Shown here: one piece after another, positions 51,438 through 62,612 of the stretch | How the letters are laid out: each line of letters begins with the position of its first letter | Position numbering within the stretch: position 1 is the first letter of the stretch | Assembly (NCBI GenBank): GCA_009667805.1 | Contig: CM019064.1 | Location: 108,040,328-108,104,327 of the forward strand | Direction: 5' to 3' | Source of the DNA: Leptobrachium leishanense | Taxonomy: Eukaryota > Chordata > Amphibia > Anura > Megophryidae | DNA length: 64,000 bases | The notes under the pieces: model-generated | The model's input: only the letters and a program-made list of their open reading frames with translations | Database searches by the model: none | What the model was told of the DNA's origin: nothing | Program-made: the position numbers and the translations under genes

Positions 51438-52400
51438 CCACGAGCTGGGGGGCCAATATCCACGTGCTGGGGCAGTATCCATCCACGTGCTGGGGCAGTA
51501 TCCACGTGCTGGGGCAGTATCCACGTGCTGGGGCAATATCCACGTGCTGGGGCAGTATCCACGTGCTGGGGCAATATCCACAAGCTGGGGCAGTATCCAC
51601 GTGCTGGGGCAGTATCCACGTGCTGGGGCAGTATCCACGAGCTGGGGCAGTATCCACGTGCTGGGGCAGTATCCACGTGCTGGGGCAGTATCCATGTGCT
51701 GGGGCAATATCCACAAGCTGGGGCAGTATCCACGTGCTGGGGCAGTATCCACGTGCTGGGGAAATATCCACATGCTGGGGCAGTATCCACGAGCTGGGGC
51801 AATATCCACGTGCTGGGGCAGTATCCACGTGCTGGGGCAATATCCACAAGCTGGGGCAGTATCCACATGCTGGGGCAGTATCCACGTGCTGGGGCAATAT
51901 CCACATGCTGGGGCAGTATCCACGAGCTGGGGCAGTATCCACGTGCTGGGGCAGTATCCACGTGCTGGGGCAGTATCCATCCACGTGCTGTGGCAATATC
52001 CACGAGCTGCGGCAGTATCCACGTGCTGGGGCAGTATCCACGAGCTGGGGCAATATCCACGTGCTGGGGCAATATCCACGAGCTGGGGCAATATCCACGT
52101 GCTGGGGCAGTATCCACGTGCTGGGGCAGTATCCACGTGCTGGGGCAATATCCACGTGCTGGGGCAATATCCACGAGCTGGGGCAATATCCACGTGCTGG
52201 GGCAGTATCCATCCACGTGCTGGGGCAGTATCACGTGCTGGGGCAGTATCCATCCACGTGCTGGGGCAATATCCACGTGCTGGGGCAGTATCCACGTGCT
52301 GGGGCAGTATCCACGAGCTGGGGCAGTATCCACGTGCTGGGGCAGTATCCACGAGCTGGGGCAGTATCCACGTGTTGGGGCATATATCCATGAGCAGGGG
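51438..52400. repeat. 19-bp minisatellite (about 50 copies)
   Basis: Unit CAGTATCCACGTGCTGGGG, with variants changing CACGTG to CACGAG, CACAAG or CACATG and occasional 4-bp ATCC insertions. Since 3x19=57, all three frames on a strand encode the same 19-residue repeat, and neither strand has a stop in the unit. This explains the 300-490-codon ORFs on both strands. They are not genes. Confidence 0.95.
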
Positions 52401-52404
52401 CAGT

Positions 52405-52612
52405 ATAAACGCAAAACAGAATAAACGCCACAGAGCCGAGCACAATAAAAACGCCACAGAGCCGAGCACAATAAAAACGCCACAGAGCCGAGCACAATTA
52501 AAAACGCCACAGAGCGAGCACAGTACCATAGACGGCACAGAGCCGAGCACAGTACCATAGACGGCACAGAGCCGAGCACAACAGAATAAACGGCACAGAG
52601 CACAGAACCAAG
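52405..52612. repeat. Minisatellite, ~28-31-bp unit
   Basis: About seven repeats of 'cgccacagagccgagcacaa' with an A-rich spacer, between the 19-bp array and the Helitron 3' hairpin. Confidence 0.9.
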
Positions 52613-52981
52613 CACAATGCACCACACTTATCAATAGACTGCCCTCTGGGCAGGCTTTACACCTAGTTATATTATAAACCATTAGTTTTAGTTTACGTCA
52701 AAATGAATAGACACTTTGAAACGAGGAGAACAGACGTTCCAAAAAAAAAAGAAAATTTCCGAAATCACGAACAAAAAGTCCGTACAAAAAACGAGCAGAC
52801 CCGAAAACACGAAAATGACCGATATTCCGAAAAAAAGTCGATACGAAAAACGAGCCGAAACAAACCGAACCGAAACAGAAATCGGCCGAAACGAGTCAAG
52901 ACGAAAATTTTAAAAATCCGAACGAACCGAACCGAACGAATCGAACCGAAAAAAAAAACGGTCCACAAGTCTAGTTGCTTA

Positions 52982-55321
52982 GTCCAGTTCTCTGGTGTAG
53001 TTTCCAGTGGGGTTTCCATCAGTTACATAGGCTGAAAAAAGACATGCGTCCATCGGGTTCAGCCTCTCCCACATCACCTACTGCTGTTGATCCAAAAGAA
53101 GGCAAAAAAAACCATCAGTGTTTCTGCTGAAGTTATCTAGCATAGATTACATCTTTGTTTTTAAAAGTGTTTTAGTCAAAGTTGTCTAGCTTTGTTTTTA
53201 CAGTTGTTTTCAGTGTTGTTTCAATCAGAGGTCAGTTGTGATTGCCACTTTAAATTCGCCAAAGTAGATTCACTGGCTTGGCAAACAAAGGTGGAACAAT
53301 GTAAACTTTTACAGATGTATAATGGTGCCACCGTTGTTCTGAGTCGTTTTACATTGTTTGCATCAACTACATTTGCTGTTGTCCAATTTCATTTATTTGG
53401 GTAGCAGAAGTTTACTGTATTTGCAATTACGGTGATTTTTACTGTTATTTGCAAGAACAGTGAACCTAGGTGCCAGAATGGTCATTAGCATATTTGGTAA
53501 TAGGGAGCCACTAAAAGAAAGCATTAGTGCAAGCAAATGACCCTTAACAGGTCCCTGCTATCAGTTCTATTAAGACCAAGGTGCTTAATTAGTTTCTCAA
53601 AAGGTAATGTTAGGGACTCCCTTATCAATACCGGCATCACTGCAGCGACTGGTAGAAGCACAATCCTGTGTTAACGCAAGAAAATGAGTCTCGCCAAGGG
53701 TCCTAAAGTATTTATTCCCCCAGTGTTCCCAAAGTTCTCCTGCATACAGCCAGTGTAGGTGGTGGAGTGCACAGTCCTCTGCACTATGCGAGCAGAGGTA
53801 CGTAAATTCTTTTTTAACATTGATATTTTAAAGTATCAGGGTCTCTGAAATGGAATTAATTTCTTAATATTGGCTTGATCCTAGAATAGTGAGCCATCTG
53901 GAAATACCTCATTATTCTATGGCTGATCCGTTATTTAAGGCTCCTATAGAAAGTATATGGGACGTCGGCAGAGAGTAAGGAGCCACTAATGCGTTGGAAT
54001 TGCAGCTTGGGTTGAAGTAGGGATCATGTTATCTCTTAATGCTACTTGTTTTAATGATAAGCCCATATATGTGCACACAAACACACACACACCATTGCCA
54101 CAAGTGTCAGCAGCATGTCTACAAACAATATAATGATATACTGTATATATACTGTAATTGGTAACTAAACGGTATCAGTCAGACTAAACATCATTAGAGC
54201 CATGAAGATCCATCGCAAAATCTTCCTATGCATGCTGTGTTGAAAGATTCTGCTATTACTTCCTCATTACTGTGTTTCTAAACCACTGCATGGAATGAAG
54301 AACACTCATAAATGAAATATCAGAATGTATAAGTAATATGAAGTACATTTTATTATTAAACGTATCACAACATTTCAGCATCCAAAAACAGAAGCTGCCT
54401 TTATATATGTAACTATTGGAATTTAGGGACATTAGTTGTCCTGTAGGGGAACTCTGAAGGAATGGTCCTTGACTTGAGACCCATATCCATTCCTTTTCAA
54501 TTCTGTACTTTCTCCAATGGGAAAAAGCATTAATTTCTTCCAATGTTGCTCAAAAGCTACTGCTAAATACATACCAGAGAATGCTCATGAATAGAATATA
54601 CTGCACAGTGCCCAGGAAAACTGGCCAAATACTCGAAGAGGTACATAGGAATATTGATTTATTGTGCGTGACACAGGACATATGAACGTGTAATTATAAA
54701 AGGATGGAATAAATAGGCAAAAGACAATAGAGCAATGATGTTTTTTTTAGAACTGTGCAATATGGAGTTATTTAAACTAGGGATTATCCAGCTTTCTGCC
54801 AGAACATTAGCCTGTTGTGAAATTATGTAAGTTCTCTTCATACTGTTTCCTCTCTCTCTCTGCATTAAACGAACTCCCACTCAGCAATGTGTTTGAAATG
54901 ACAAGGTCTAACAACAATCACTATGCCAGCAACAGGAACCCAGCAACTTGGCTCTTTCCAAAAGTCGATTTTGTTCAGAATTAAGCCTGTGGCTAATGGT
55001 AGTACATCAATGGACTTAAATTCAGTTACAGCAAGTCAAAATAGTACATTTATACATTACATGCAAATGTATCAAAATCTCCCTCCCTGGAATATTTGGC
55101 CATTCTACTTACACCCCAGGTACCTCTTGACAATATGAATTCTCTTGTGATAATCTGACATCCCTGTTTGTGCTAGTTAAGGTGTTTTGTTGTGCAGCTC
55201 TATACCACATATCCCTTCTAGGCTTTTATATACTGTATGTGTAAAGTAACCTCAAGACTGTTCAAGAAGCTAAGCTAATGTGAAAGACCTTGGAAACACC
55301 AGAAAAGGAAGATATGTCCTA
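52982..55321. other. Intron-like DNA with a short interspersed repeat
   Basis: 53020-53125 ('gttacataggctgaaaaaag', 'atcgggttcagcctctccca', 'ttgatccaaaagaaggc') resembles a common vertebrate interspersed repeat, family not recalled with certainty. The rest, to 55321, shows only short ORFs and no exon. Confidence 0.45.
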
Positions 55322-55329
55322 TTAAAAAC

Positions 55330-56410
55330 TAGGGATGTGCATGCATTTTTTTTTTGTTTCGTTTCGGAACGTTCAGTTTTTCAAAAATTTTGGCCCATTT
55401 TCATTTTGGCTCATTTAGTTTCGGCTCGGTGTTTTGTATCGATTTTTTTTTTCGTGAAATCGGGGAATTTCGGTCTTTCAGATTGCCTGTTCTCTTCGTT
55501 TCAAAGGGTCCATCCTCGGATTTTCGTTTTGACTTTAGACGTATGGTATTTCAGATGCTCCGATATTTCGGTCGATACGGTAATCTTGCCTATTCGTTCC
55601 TTTGGACGTATCGTTTTTTATGAAAGATCCTTTTTTTCTTATGAATAAATGTTAAAACAAATCCACGATTTTAAGTGTTTATTAAATATTTCTAAAATAT
55701 TGAGTCAGAACCATGGACAGTCGCCGATGGAGACACACATATTATCGATCTATTTCTTCATATCAGCACCATGGATAACGACAGGCTTGTTACTATCCAT
55801 GGTACTGATACTGACAAAATGTATTGTATCAAAAGTCATTGCTGAACAGAACACATACGGACAGACTGTGAGAAGATAATCCAGCTGTATGTGTTCTGCA
55901 AAGAAAAAAACAGACCTCATTATACATTTAAAATAAGTTAGAAAGATCCCTAAATATTAACCCAAAAATTCCCGAAAAAATGCAAAAATAATCCTAACAA
56001 ATAAATAAATGCAGACACTTCTTTCTGTAAGTGAAAAAAATAAATGCTTTAATATATATTTAATAAAAATGGGAATTTTTCATTGCAACAAGTGAAAAAA
56101 GTGATGGACGATATGAAATTACGAAATCAGCAACGGAACCGAAACGGACTTGAAATTATACGAAAATACGTTGTCCGAAATTAACCGAAACGGAACCGAA
56201 ATAGCGAATAGAACGAAAATGACTTGCGATTTTACAAATTTCATGTCCATACGAAATAACGAATTTTTTTGTTTCGTATCGGGAAATATATTTCGGATGG
56301 TGTGTATTTTGTTGCCGGTCCGGATTGGAACATCGGACGAATCTGAAGCACCGAATCGGCCCATTTTGTGAGAAAAAACGAATCGGTACGAAACGTAACA
56401 CACATCCCTA
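55330..56410. mobile_element. hAT-like non-autonomous element
   Basis: Termini TAGGGATGTGCAT and the inverse of TAGGGATGTGTGTTACG, flanked by TTAAAAAC (55322-55329) and TTAAAAAA (56411-56418), an 8-bp duplication with one difference. The left terminus matches that of the 8.2-kb composite. The 1081-bp interior is rich in 'cgaaac/gtttcg' and non-coding. Confidence 0.78.
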
Positions 56411-56418
56411 TTAAAAAA

Positions 56419-56961
56419 CAGCAAAATCCTTCCAGGTTATGCAGCTAGAGAAGCATCTGCCCAAACTAGGGCCCTTTTCGAACCGAATCATAAACCACTT
56501 GTCAATCTAAGACCTTAAGCTTCTATACCAACTGAGCCACACACTTTGCTTGAGGCCGAATTGTAGTGCAAGCCTAAAATTCACTGATTACTGTACTTAT
56601 GCATATCTCAAGTATTATGCAGAACTATTGCATACATGGTTAAACATGTTCGATTATATTGTGGCAGAGACACTGACATGGAAAAGTGAAGCCAGGATTA
56701 AAAATAAATAAATAAACAAACAAAACAATTTTCCAAGCCATAACAAAAAGGTCCACAGTCAGTAGGTAGGAGGCCACCAACCATACTGCTCTGGCAGATT
56801 ATAAAGGCTCTCTTGTTTGTGGGCAATGCTGTGTGGTTCTGTGTAACCATGCCTGATAGAGCATGTAAAAGAAGGGGAGCTTCCATTATGAACAAGCTTC
56901 CCTTGTATGAAAAATGGTGGGCATCACATCCTAAACCTTTATAACCTAGGAAAGTGTACAC
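56419..56961. other. Non-coding stretch
   Basis: No recognised gene or repeat; short ORFs only. Confidence 0.45.
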
Positions 56962-56964
56962 ATA

Positions 56965-57857
56965 AGGGGTTAGTCAAAGATTTAAAGAGTGCTCTTTCAT
57001 TCGGCGTACCTTGGCGAGTTGAATTTGCCATACCTGTGGTGAATTCAGCATTCACTGCAGGGTCCCAGGAGTGTGCTAAACAGATCCGCTGAACCCATCT
57101 GAAAAACCACCGTACGAAGCCAACGACCCACTGAACAGACTGCCGAACACCTCAAGATCAGCCTCTGAATGCCACTGAAAAAAGACAACAAGCCGCCGAT
57201 CGTCGCCAAAAAAAGCTGACCAGCCGCCGAACAGGGTTAAATATAAATAAAAAACCCAAAACGCGACTTTTAAAGGGTGTTTTAAAAAAATAATGCATGG
57301 AAATATTATATAAGGTCCTATGAATAACAAAGAACGATCTGCTACAGAATTAAAAAAAAAACCTTTTAAAAAAAAGTCGGAATCAAAAATTTCTCCAAGA
57401 AAATTGAGAAAAATGCCTACAAAAAAATCAAAAAAATTAATTAAGAAAAACTTTTTGATGCAAATGAAAAGAATAAATGGTTGAATAAAAGCGCTGCGGA
57501 ATATGCTGGCGCTTTATAAATAAAGAATAATAATAATAAATAAAAGTTAATAAAAACCGGGATTGCATTGAAACCTATGGGATTCGCCTTTTTAAACCTG
57601 TTGAACGAAACATCTGAAAATCTGGGCATTTCGCCAACTTTTCAGGGATGTTCGGCATTCTCTTAATAGATTAACTAGTACTGCTCTATGGGGAATTTCA
57701 CTGCCACCACATTGCACTGTATTTTACTGGCAATTCACCAATATTTGGCAAATTGCCAGCTTTTTGGATAGCCAAATTGCCACAAAATTGTACTGTACGG
57801 GGAAATTCGCCATTCAGTGCAATTTGGCAGCAAGTTCTACTCTCTTTGAATAACCCC
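56965..57857. mobile_element. Harbinger-like MITE copy G, ATA duplication
   Basis: Termini AGGGGTTAGTCAAAGA and TCTTTGAATAACCCCT, flanked by ATA (56962-56964 and 57858-57860). Related to copies A, C and D. Contains a 48-bp LINE insertion. Confidence 0.78.
57491..57538 (+). mobile_element. Extremely 5'-truncated LINE insertion (48 bp)
   Basis: 'gcgctgcggaatatgctggc' plus 'gctttataaataaag' and AAT repeats, flanked by AATAAAA (57484-57490 and 57539-57545). It is absent from the equivalent place in sister MITEs. Same 3' end as the LINE at 14.25 kb. Confidence 0.78.
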
Positions 57858-57860
57858 TAT

Positions 57861-58500
57861 ATACTACAAAGGGTAGTTTCTCATCATAATTATTTAAGGT
57901 TAGTCCTTTAATATCCCTTTAACTAGTTTAAATATAACTTGCCAAACAAGAGAGATCCAATAAATCCTGCCATGCAACATAAATCATTGCATTATTATAC
58001 TCAATGCTCTCTTTAAATCACAGTCACTGGCGAAAGAAAATACAAAGTAAAGTGAAATCTGAGATAATGATAGGGTTTACATATTTTAAACTCTTCCAGG
58101 GCTAACATCATTTAACCCCCTCACACCCAAAACATGTAGACACATTTCTTTTGGTTCACAGTTGGCCTCAAATCTCTTAGAGCAAAAAAGCCTAGAAGAG
58201 CATCCCCACATTTAATATATATATATATATATAAAATATAATATAATATATAAAATATATGTCTATATTTTAAAAAAAATCAACAAATGTATTGCCTCAT
58301 CACAACAGCCACCCAAGAAGAGGACAAGATCCTGGTCACTCAGTATTGTACAGTAATATGATTCTGGGTATTGTAGGAGCAGATGCGTTGGGCTACTGTT
58401 AATAACACGCAGAAAAAAACGTGAACACCCCCGTTACATTAATAATAGCTTAATACATATCTGTGTTCTCCAGAACAAAGCACTGTCCCCTCAGTGCTGA
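57861..58500. other. AT-rich stretch with a short TA-rich run
   Basis: TA-rich microsatellite at 58218-58260; otherwise nothing recognised. Confidence 0.5.
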
Positions 58501-58978
58501 CAGGATAAACATATAAAAAGACAGGAGCAGTACCTGCAAAATAAATTACATGTACATAGTGCAGACCACAGATATATTAATAAGAGCTCTTGGAATCCCT
58601 GATGAAGTCTTTCATGTTGTAAAGACGAAACGCGTTGGAGTGTGTTCCAACTTTTATTTTGTTTTGTTTTATTATTAAAATCCTTTATAAATTCCAAGAG
58701 CCCTGGCTTGAAACTATAAGCTTTTATTCCAGGAAATACCAGTTGGCAATTATTCTGGAAGGAGGTTCCTTGGCGCTGGACTCCAGGAGGCGATCAACTC
58801 CCATTCCAACCAGGAGGGGTAACAAAGTACCTGGTAAGTGCCTATATTGTATTCACATCTTGTGAGTGATACTCTAGCGGTGCTCGATTGTTCTTATTAA
58901 TATATTTGCGGTCTGCACTATGTACAGTATATGTAATTTATTTTGCAGATACTGCTCCTGTCTTTTTATGTGTTCTGC
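58501..58978 (+). mobile_element. Penelope-type terminus flanked by ~85-bp inverted repeats
   Basis: 58501-58590 ('aaaaagacaggagcagtacc', 'acatagtgcagacc') recurs inverted at 58890-58978. Between them lie a hammerhead-like motif and PLE-like downstream text. No coding sequence. Confidence 0.75.
58590..58650 (+). ncRNA. Hammerhead-ribozyme-like motif, best formed in the window
   Basis: Stem I has two helices, TTGGAA and TCC (58590-58598), pairing with GGA (58637-58639) and TTCCAA (58645-58650) around an internal loop GTGTG. Core CTGATGA is at 58599-58605. Stem II is GTCTTT (58607-58612)/AAAGAC (58621-58626) with an 8-nt loop. GAAAC is at 58627-58631, then GCGTT; the cleavage triplet GUU ends at 58636. 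The layout is a type I hammerhead with minimal stem III, as in Penelope-like elements. Confidence 0.78.
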
Positions 58979-59940
58979 TACTGTACCTTCTTCATGCATT
59001 ATACCCACATATCATACAGATAGTATTTTTGCTATTTTTGTAAGCTGCTAATAACCTTCTTATTATCACTAGAAATATACATGTGTAGGATAGCTGACCA
59101 TTTATTATATATATTTACTGGATGTGACACAAAGGCAATGTTCACTTGAAATTGTGCACAAATTGTGAATAAAACGATTTAATGTCCAGACATTTTCATC
59201 CTAACAATATTTCAGGAAATGATGTACAAGTAAATGTTTTAACAAAGAACAAATTTACATTATTTCATTTTTACTATCAGACTAATAATATACAGTATGC
59301 ATAATTGCCTTTAGTCACTTGGAATGGATTGTCAACCTTAATGTTTTTAGATTGGGTTCTATTCTCTGAAAACTTTGTTTTTCGTGAATACAATGGTGGT
59401 GAGAAATTAGAATCACACAATTTCATACTCAACGACTTCAATGGACGTTTTAAGTATTATGTGATTTCAAGCACCAAGCAAGAAAGCTACTTATATATAT
59501 GTATAGATTGGACTACTTTTGGAAGACAATGCAGAGACTATCATATAGTTATCCGTTTATGAAGCAGCAATCTGATTCCGAAATTGTATTTGTGATTCAA
59601 GTATGTGGGATCATTACCTACATTTATGGCAGTCTTTGAAGGATCTGATTATAAACCTCAAGAATATGCTTAACATTGTTGCGGATTATGCCATATACCA
59701 CCATTTCTAGGTTGTTGATCATTGTAAGATTATAGTTGCATTCATTATGGATTGCATATACAGGTAGTTTGGAAGCCTTGATGCTGGTTATCAACCAGTT
59801 CACACCCAAAATCGAGTTCTCTCGATTTTGCATTGCAATGCGTTGAAAACACTCACTAGCATATCAAAAGAGAATTTTCACACCTTTTAAAGTAGGATTA
59901 GTGTGTCCCCTGTGGAGTAACTAAATCCTTAAGCACCCAG
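58979..59940. other. Non-coding stretch
   Basis: Short ORFs only; no exon or repeat boundary recognised. Confidence 0.45.
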
Positions 59941-60360
59941 GAGAGACATAAAACCAGTTGCAAATAGCAGCCCTAAACCTCACTGTAACAAAACGTTCAA
60001 ATAGATTACTGCTGCATTATAGCAGGCAGGGAGAGGGCAGAATACAGGGAGAGCTCTGGGATCACTCACTGCTGTACAGGGATAAGATTCAGGGGTTAAT
60101 AATGACTGAAAATCCCTGTAAAGTACATATACAAAGTGTTACTGTAATCTCCATATTCAGGCAGTATGTCACATACAGATAACCATTTTGTATTTTTTTG
60201 GGGGGGGAATCTCCATAAGCATCAATATATAAACATTTTTATTATTTATGTTTATCACAGTTACTGTATCTAACACAAAGATCTTTTCTGCCTGTATGAT
60301 AATAATACAGAGTCGTTTTGAAATTGTGTATGATAAAGAACACCATCTAGAGCTCAGACT
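59940..60360 (-). repeat. Unclassified interspersed repeat, inverted copy
   Basis: 'cactgtaacaaaacgttca' near 59980 and inverted 'gaacaccatctagag' near 60345 relate it to 22.8-23.2 kb. Boundaries not resolved; a segment near 60.1 kb resembles 28.05 kb. Confidence 0.4.
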
Positions 60361-60630
60361 CTTACATTCCAACAATATATCTGTAAAAGATAAATGAATA
60401 CATGAAAAATTAAGAATTATCAAATTAACATTATTTTTTATTATTTTAACTATCTCAAAAATAACAGTTTCTGTGCAAAATGTCTATTTTACCCTATATT
60501 TACAGTATTAAGTTCACATCCCATATTTCAAATAAATGTTATGATAAAAAAAATTAAAGAAATATTGCTTGGTAGTTAAGGGACTAAGAAGTGAAATAAT
60601 CTGTGCTTTTGCTCTCTTGTATTAGGGTAC

Positions 60631-61007
60631 TATCGTGGGGTGTATGTAAGGTTCCCTGAGGAAAGGGTTAACTTGGCAGGGTTGATCAGCCCAGCAACAC
60701 ACACAAAGGCTTGATGTTGCGATTGCTGGAGCTTTTAAAGGGACACGCCTATACAGGCACAGGAGGTTCATTTTTGCTGGATCTCCCCTCAGACAGGCAC
60801 AGGTCCAAAAGGTCTATGAGTTGAGGACACAATCATTGGTTATTGTTACGTTGACTGCTGGATAGCAGAGAGAGGTTTTCTTCTTTGGTTTATTTCTTTG
60901 AACCAAGCAGCTGTGCCTGTATACACCTGTGCTTTAAGGAATAAAGACTGCTTGATAAAACACTTACCCTGCTGTGGTGTTCACGTGACAAGGTCCGCTC
61001 CATTACA
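60631..61007 (+). mobile_element. Solo LTR, 5-bp duplication GGTAC
   Basis: Flanked by GGTAC at 60626-60630 and 61008-61012. Begins TATCGTGGGG (the expected TG start is TA) and ends CATTACA. It contains a polyadenylation signal AATAAA at 60940-60945, placed as in an LTR. No internal retrotransposon sequence adjoins. Confidence 0.72.
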
Positions 61008-61059
61008 GGTACATTCTGACAAATGAACAATGCCCCCCACCCCCAGCTGCAGTTCCATT

Positions 61060-61260
61060 AAATGTCATACATGGGACCTTTGGACGTTAGAAACCCTGTA
61101 TCTCTAGTTCTACACATCCTATATAGATACAGTTTGTGTGTCTTTGGAAAGTTCAGATTCCAACCTTTACAATGGTACCAAACATGACTATGTTCAATGT
61201 ACAGAGTAAAAATAAAACGAAAGAGAAAACTGTTTATTTTTTTCTCCAATTTGTTTAAAA
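61060..61260. repeat. Copy of the ~330-bp interspersed repeat
   Basis: 'gacctttggacgttagaaac', 'ctgtatctctagttctacac' and 'tctttggaaagttcagattc' align with the units at 1.1 and 37.4 kb. Confidence 0.5.
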
Positions 61261-61419
61261 TTGTGTATTTCCTTAGAAAATTGCAGGATGGGAAGTGATA
61301 TGACTCAGAAGCAAAGGGTTTAACTCAGGGGTCAAGTCCTGGGAAAAAAAGTGAGGGAACTCACCCACGAATTCCACAACCCCTATTACCCGAAGAAAAA
61401 ATATATATATCACGAGTAT

Positions 61420-61530
61420 AGCAGTACGTGGTGATACCATTTTTATTGGGTTAACATTACATTTAAAAGACAAGCTTTCAAGAGTGTAACCTCTCCTCTT
61501 CAGGTCTGGAAACTATACTGATCAGTGAAA
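61420..61530 (-). repeat. Penelope-type terminus fragment (possible hammerhead fossil)
   Basis: On the minus strand, CCTGAAGAGGAGAGGTTACA is followed by 'ctcttgaaagcttgtc' and 'caataaaaatggtatcacc'. The order CTGAAGA, stem, GAAAG and GTC resembles a decayed hammerhead, with GAAAC changed to GAAAG. Confidence 0.35.
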
Positions 61531-61586
61531 GGTATCACTACATACAGGTATACTCATGATTTTGGCAACTGGACTAACACGTTATA

Positions 61587-61605
61587 TATAATATATATAT
61601 ATCAC

Positions 61606-61636
<31 letters not shown>

Positions 61637-61640
61637 ATAT
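61587..61640. repeat. (TA)n-rich microsatellite
   Basis: Interrupted TA runs. Confidence 0.9.
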
Positions 61641-61642
61641 CC

Positions 61643-61960
61643 AGGCACAGACCCCCCCAGAATTATATACACAGGCACAGACCCCCCAGAATTATATACA
61701 CAGGCACTGGACCCCCAGAATAATATACCCAGCACTGAGCCCCCAGAATTATATACACAGCACTGAGCCCCAGAACAATATACTCAGCACTGAGCCCCCA
61801 GAATATGGACAGCACTGAGCCCCCAGAATTATATACACGGCACTGAGCCCCCAGAATAATAAGCACAGCACTGAGCCCCCAGAAAAATAATATACACAGC
61901 ACTCAGCCCCCAGAATAATATACCCAGCACTGAGCCCCCAGAATAATATACCCAGCACTG
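61643..61960. repeat. Minisatellite, ~28-bp unit
   Basis: About eleven repeats of 'cagcactgagcccccagaat' plus AT-rich spacer. Confidence 0.92.
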
Positions 61961-61969
61961 ATTATATAG

Positions 61970-62612
61970 ATATATTTGCCCCGGCTCACACATGGATATA
62001 TTGCGCCAGCTCTCACATGTATATATTGCCCCAGCTCTCACATTTATATATTGCCCCAGCTCTCACATGGGTATATTGCCCCAGCTCTCACATGTATATA
62101 GCCTCAGCTCTCACATGTACAGTATATAGTGCCCCAGCTCACACATGTATATAGTGCCCCAGCTCACACGTATATAGTGCCCCAGCTCAAACATGTATAT
62201 ATTGCCCCAGCTCTCACATTTAAATATTGCCCCAGCTCTCACATGTATATATTGCGCCAGCTCTCACATGGATATATTGCCCGGCTCTCAAATGGGTATA
62301 TTGCCACAGCTCTCACATGGGTATATTGCCCCAGCTCTCACATGTATATAGCCTCAGCTCTCACATGTATATAGTGCCTCAGCTCACACGTATATAGTTA
62401 CCCAGCTCAAACATGTATATATTGCCCCAGCTCAAACATGTATATAGTGCCCCAGCTCTCACATGTATATAGTGCCCCAGCTCTCACATGTATATAGTGC
62501 CCAGCTCACACGTGTATATAGTGCCCAGCTCACACATGTATATAGTGCCCAGCTCACACATGTATATAGTGCCCCAGCTCTCACATGTATATAGTGCCCC
62601 AGCTCTCACATG
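61970..62612. repeat. Minisatellite, ~24-bp unit
   Basis: About 26 repeats of 'ccagctctcacatgtatata' plus 'gtgc' or 'ttgc'. The Tc1 element starts at a TA inside the last unit. Confidence 0.92.

Larger units (their letters stand above)
49394..52666 (+). mobile_element. Non-autonomous Helitron carrying satellite arrays
   Basis: The 5' end TCTATACTATAAAAGG is preceded by A. The 3' end has a 6-bp hairpin CTGCCC-TCT-GGGCAG (52639-52653), nine bases, then CTAG (52663-52666) followed by T. These are the hallmarks of a Helitron inserted between A and T without duplication. It is inserted in the hAT-like composite. No Rep/helicase is present. The 3.27-kb interior is almost entirely tandem or inverted repeats. 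A Helitron would move by rolling circle using an enzyme supplied elsewhere. Confidence 0.85.
44810..52973. mobile_element. 8.2-kb hAT-like composite element
   Basis: Left end TAGGGATGTGCGTTTCGG, right end the inverse of TAGACTTGTGGACCG. Flanks GTTGTTTA (44802-44809) and GTTGCTTA (52974-52981) are an 8-bp duplication with one difference. Long internal inverted repeats support one element: 'ggtctgactttaaaaataaa' near 45318 against 'tttatttttaaagtcagacc' near 49157. It contains a hAT-like MITE, a Myb/SANT ORF remnant, a Harbinger-like MITE and a Helitron. No hAT transposase was recognised. Confidence 0.72.

Noticed and set aside
51213..52682. Long ORFs of 300-490 codons on both strands (repeated WGSIHVLGQYPRAG-type and ILPQHVDTAPARGYC-type proteins)
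   Set aside because: They are forced by a stop-free 19-bp repeat that is open in every frame; no start context, splice structure or domain supports coding.
55280..55648. Phe/Ser-rich 122-codon ORF
   Set aside because: Lies in the 'gtttcg'-rich left arm of a hAT-like MITE; composition and lack of a domain argue against a gene.
61643..62612. CRISPR-like array
   Set aside because: Repeats are directly tandem without unique spacers, in a vertebrate intron context; minisatellites.
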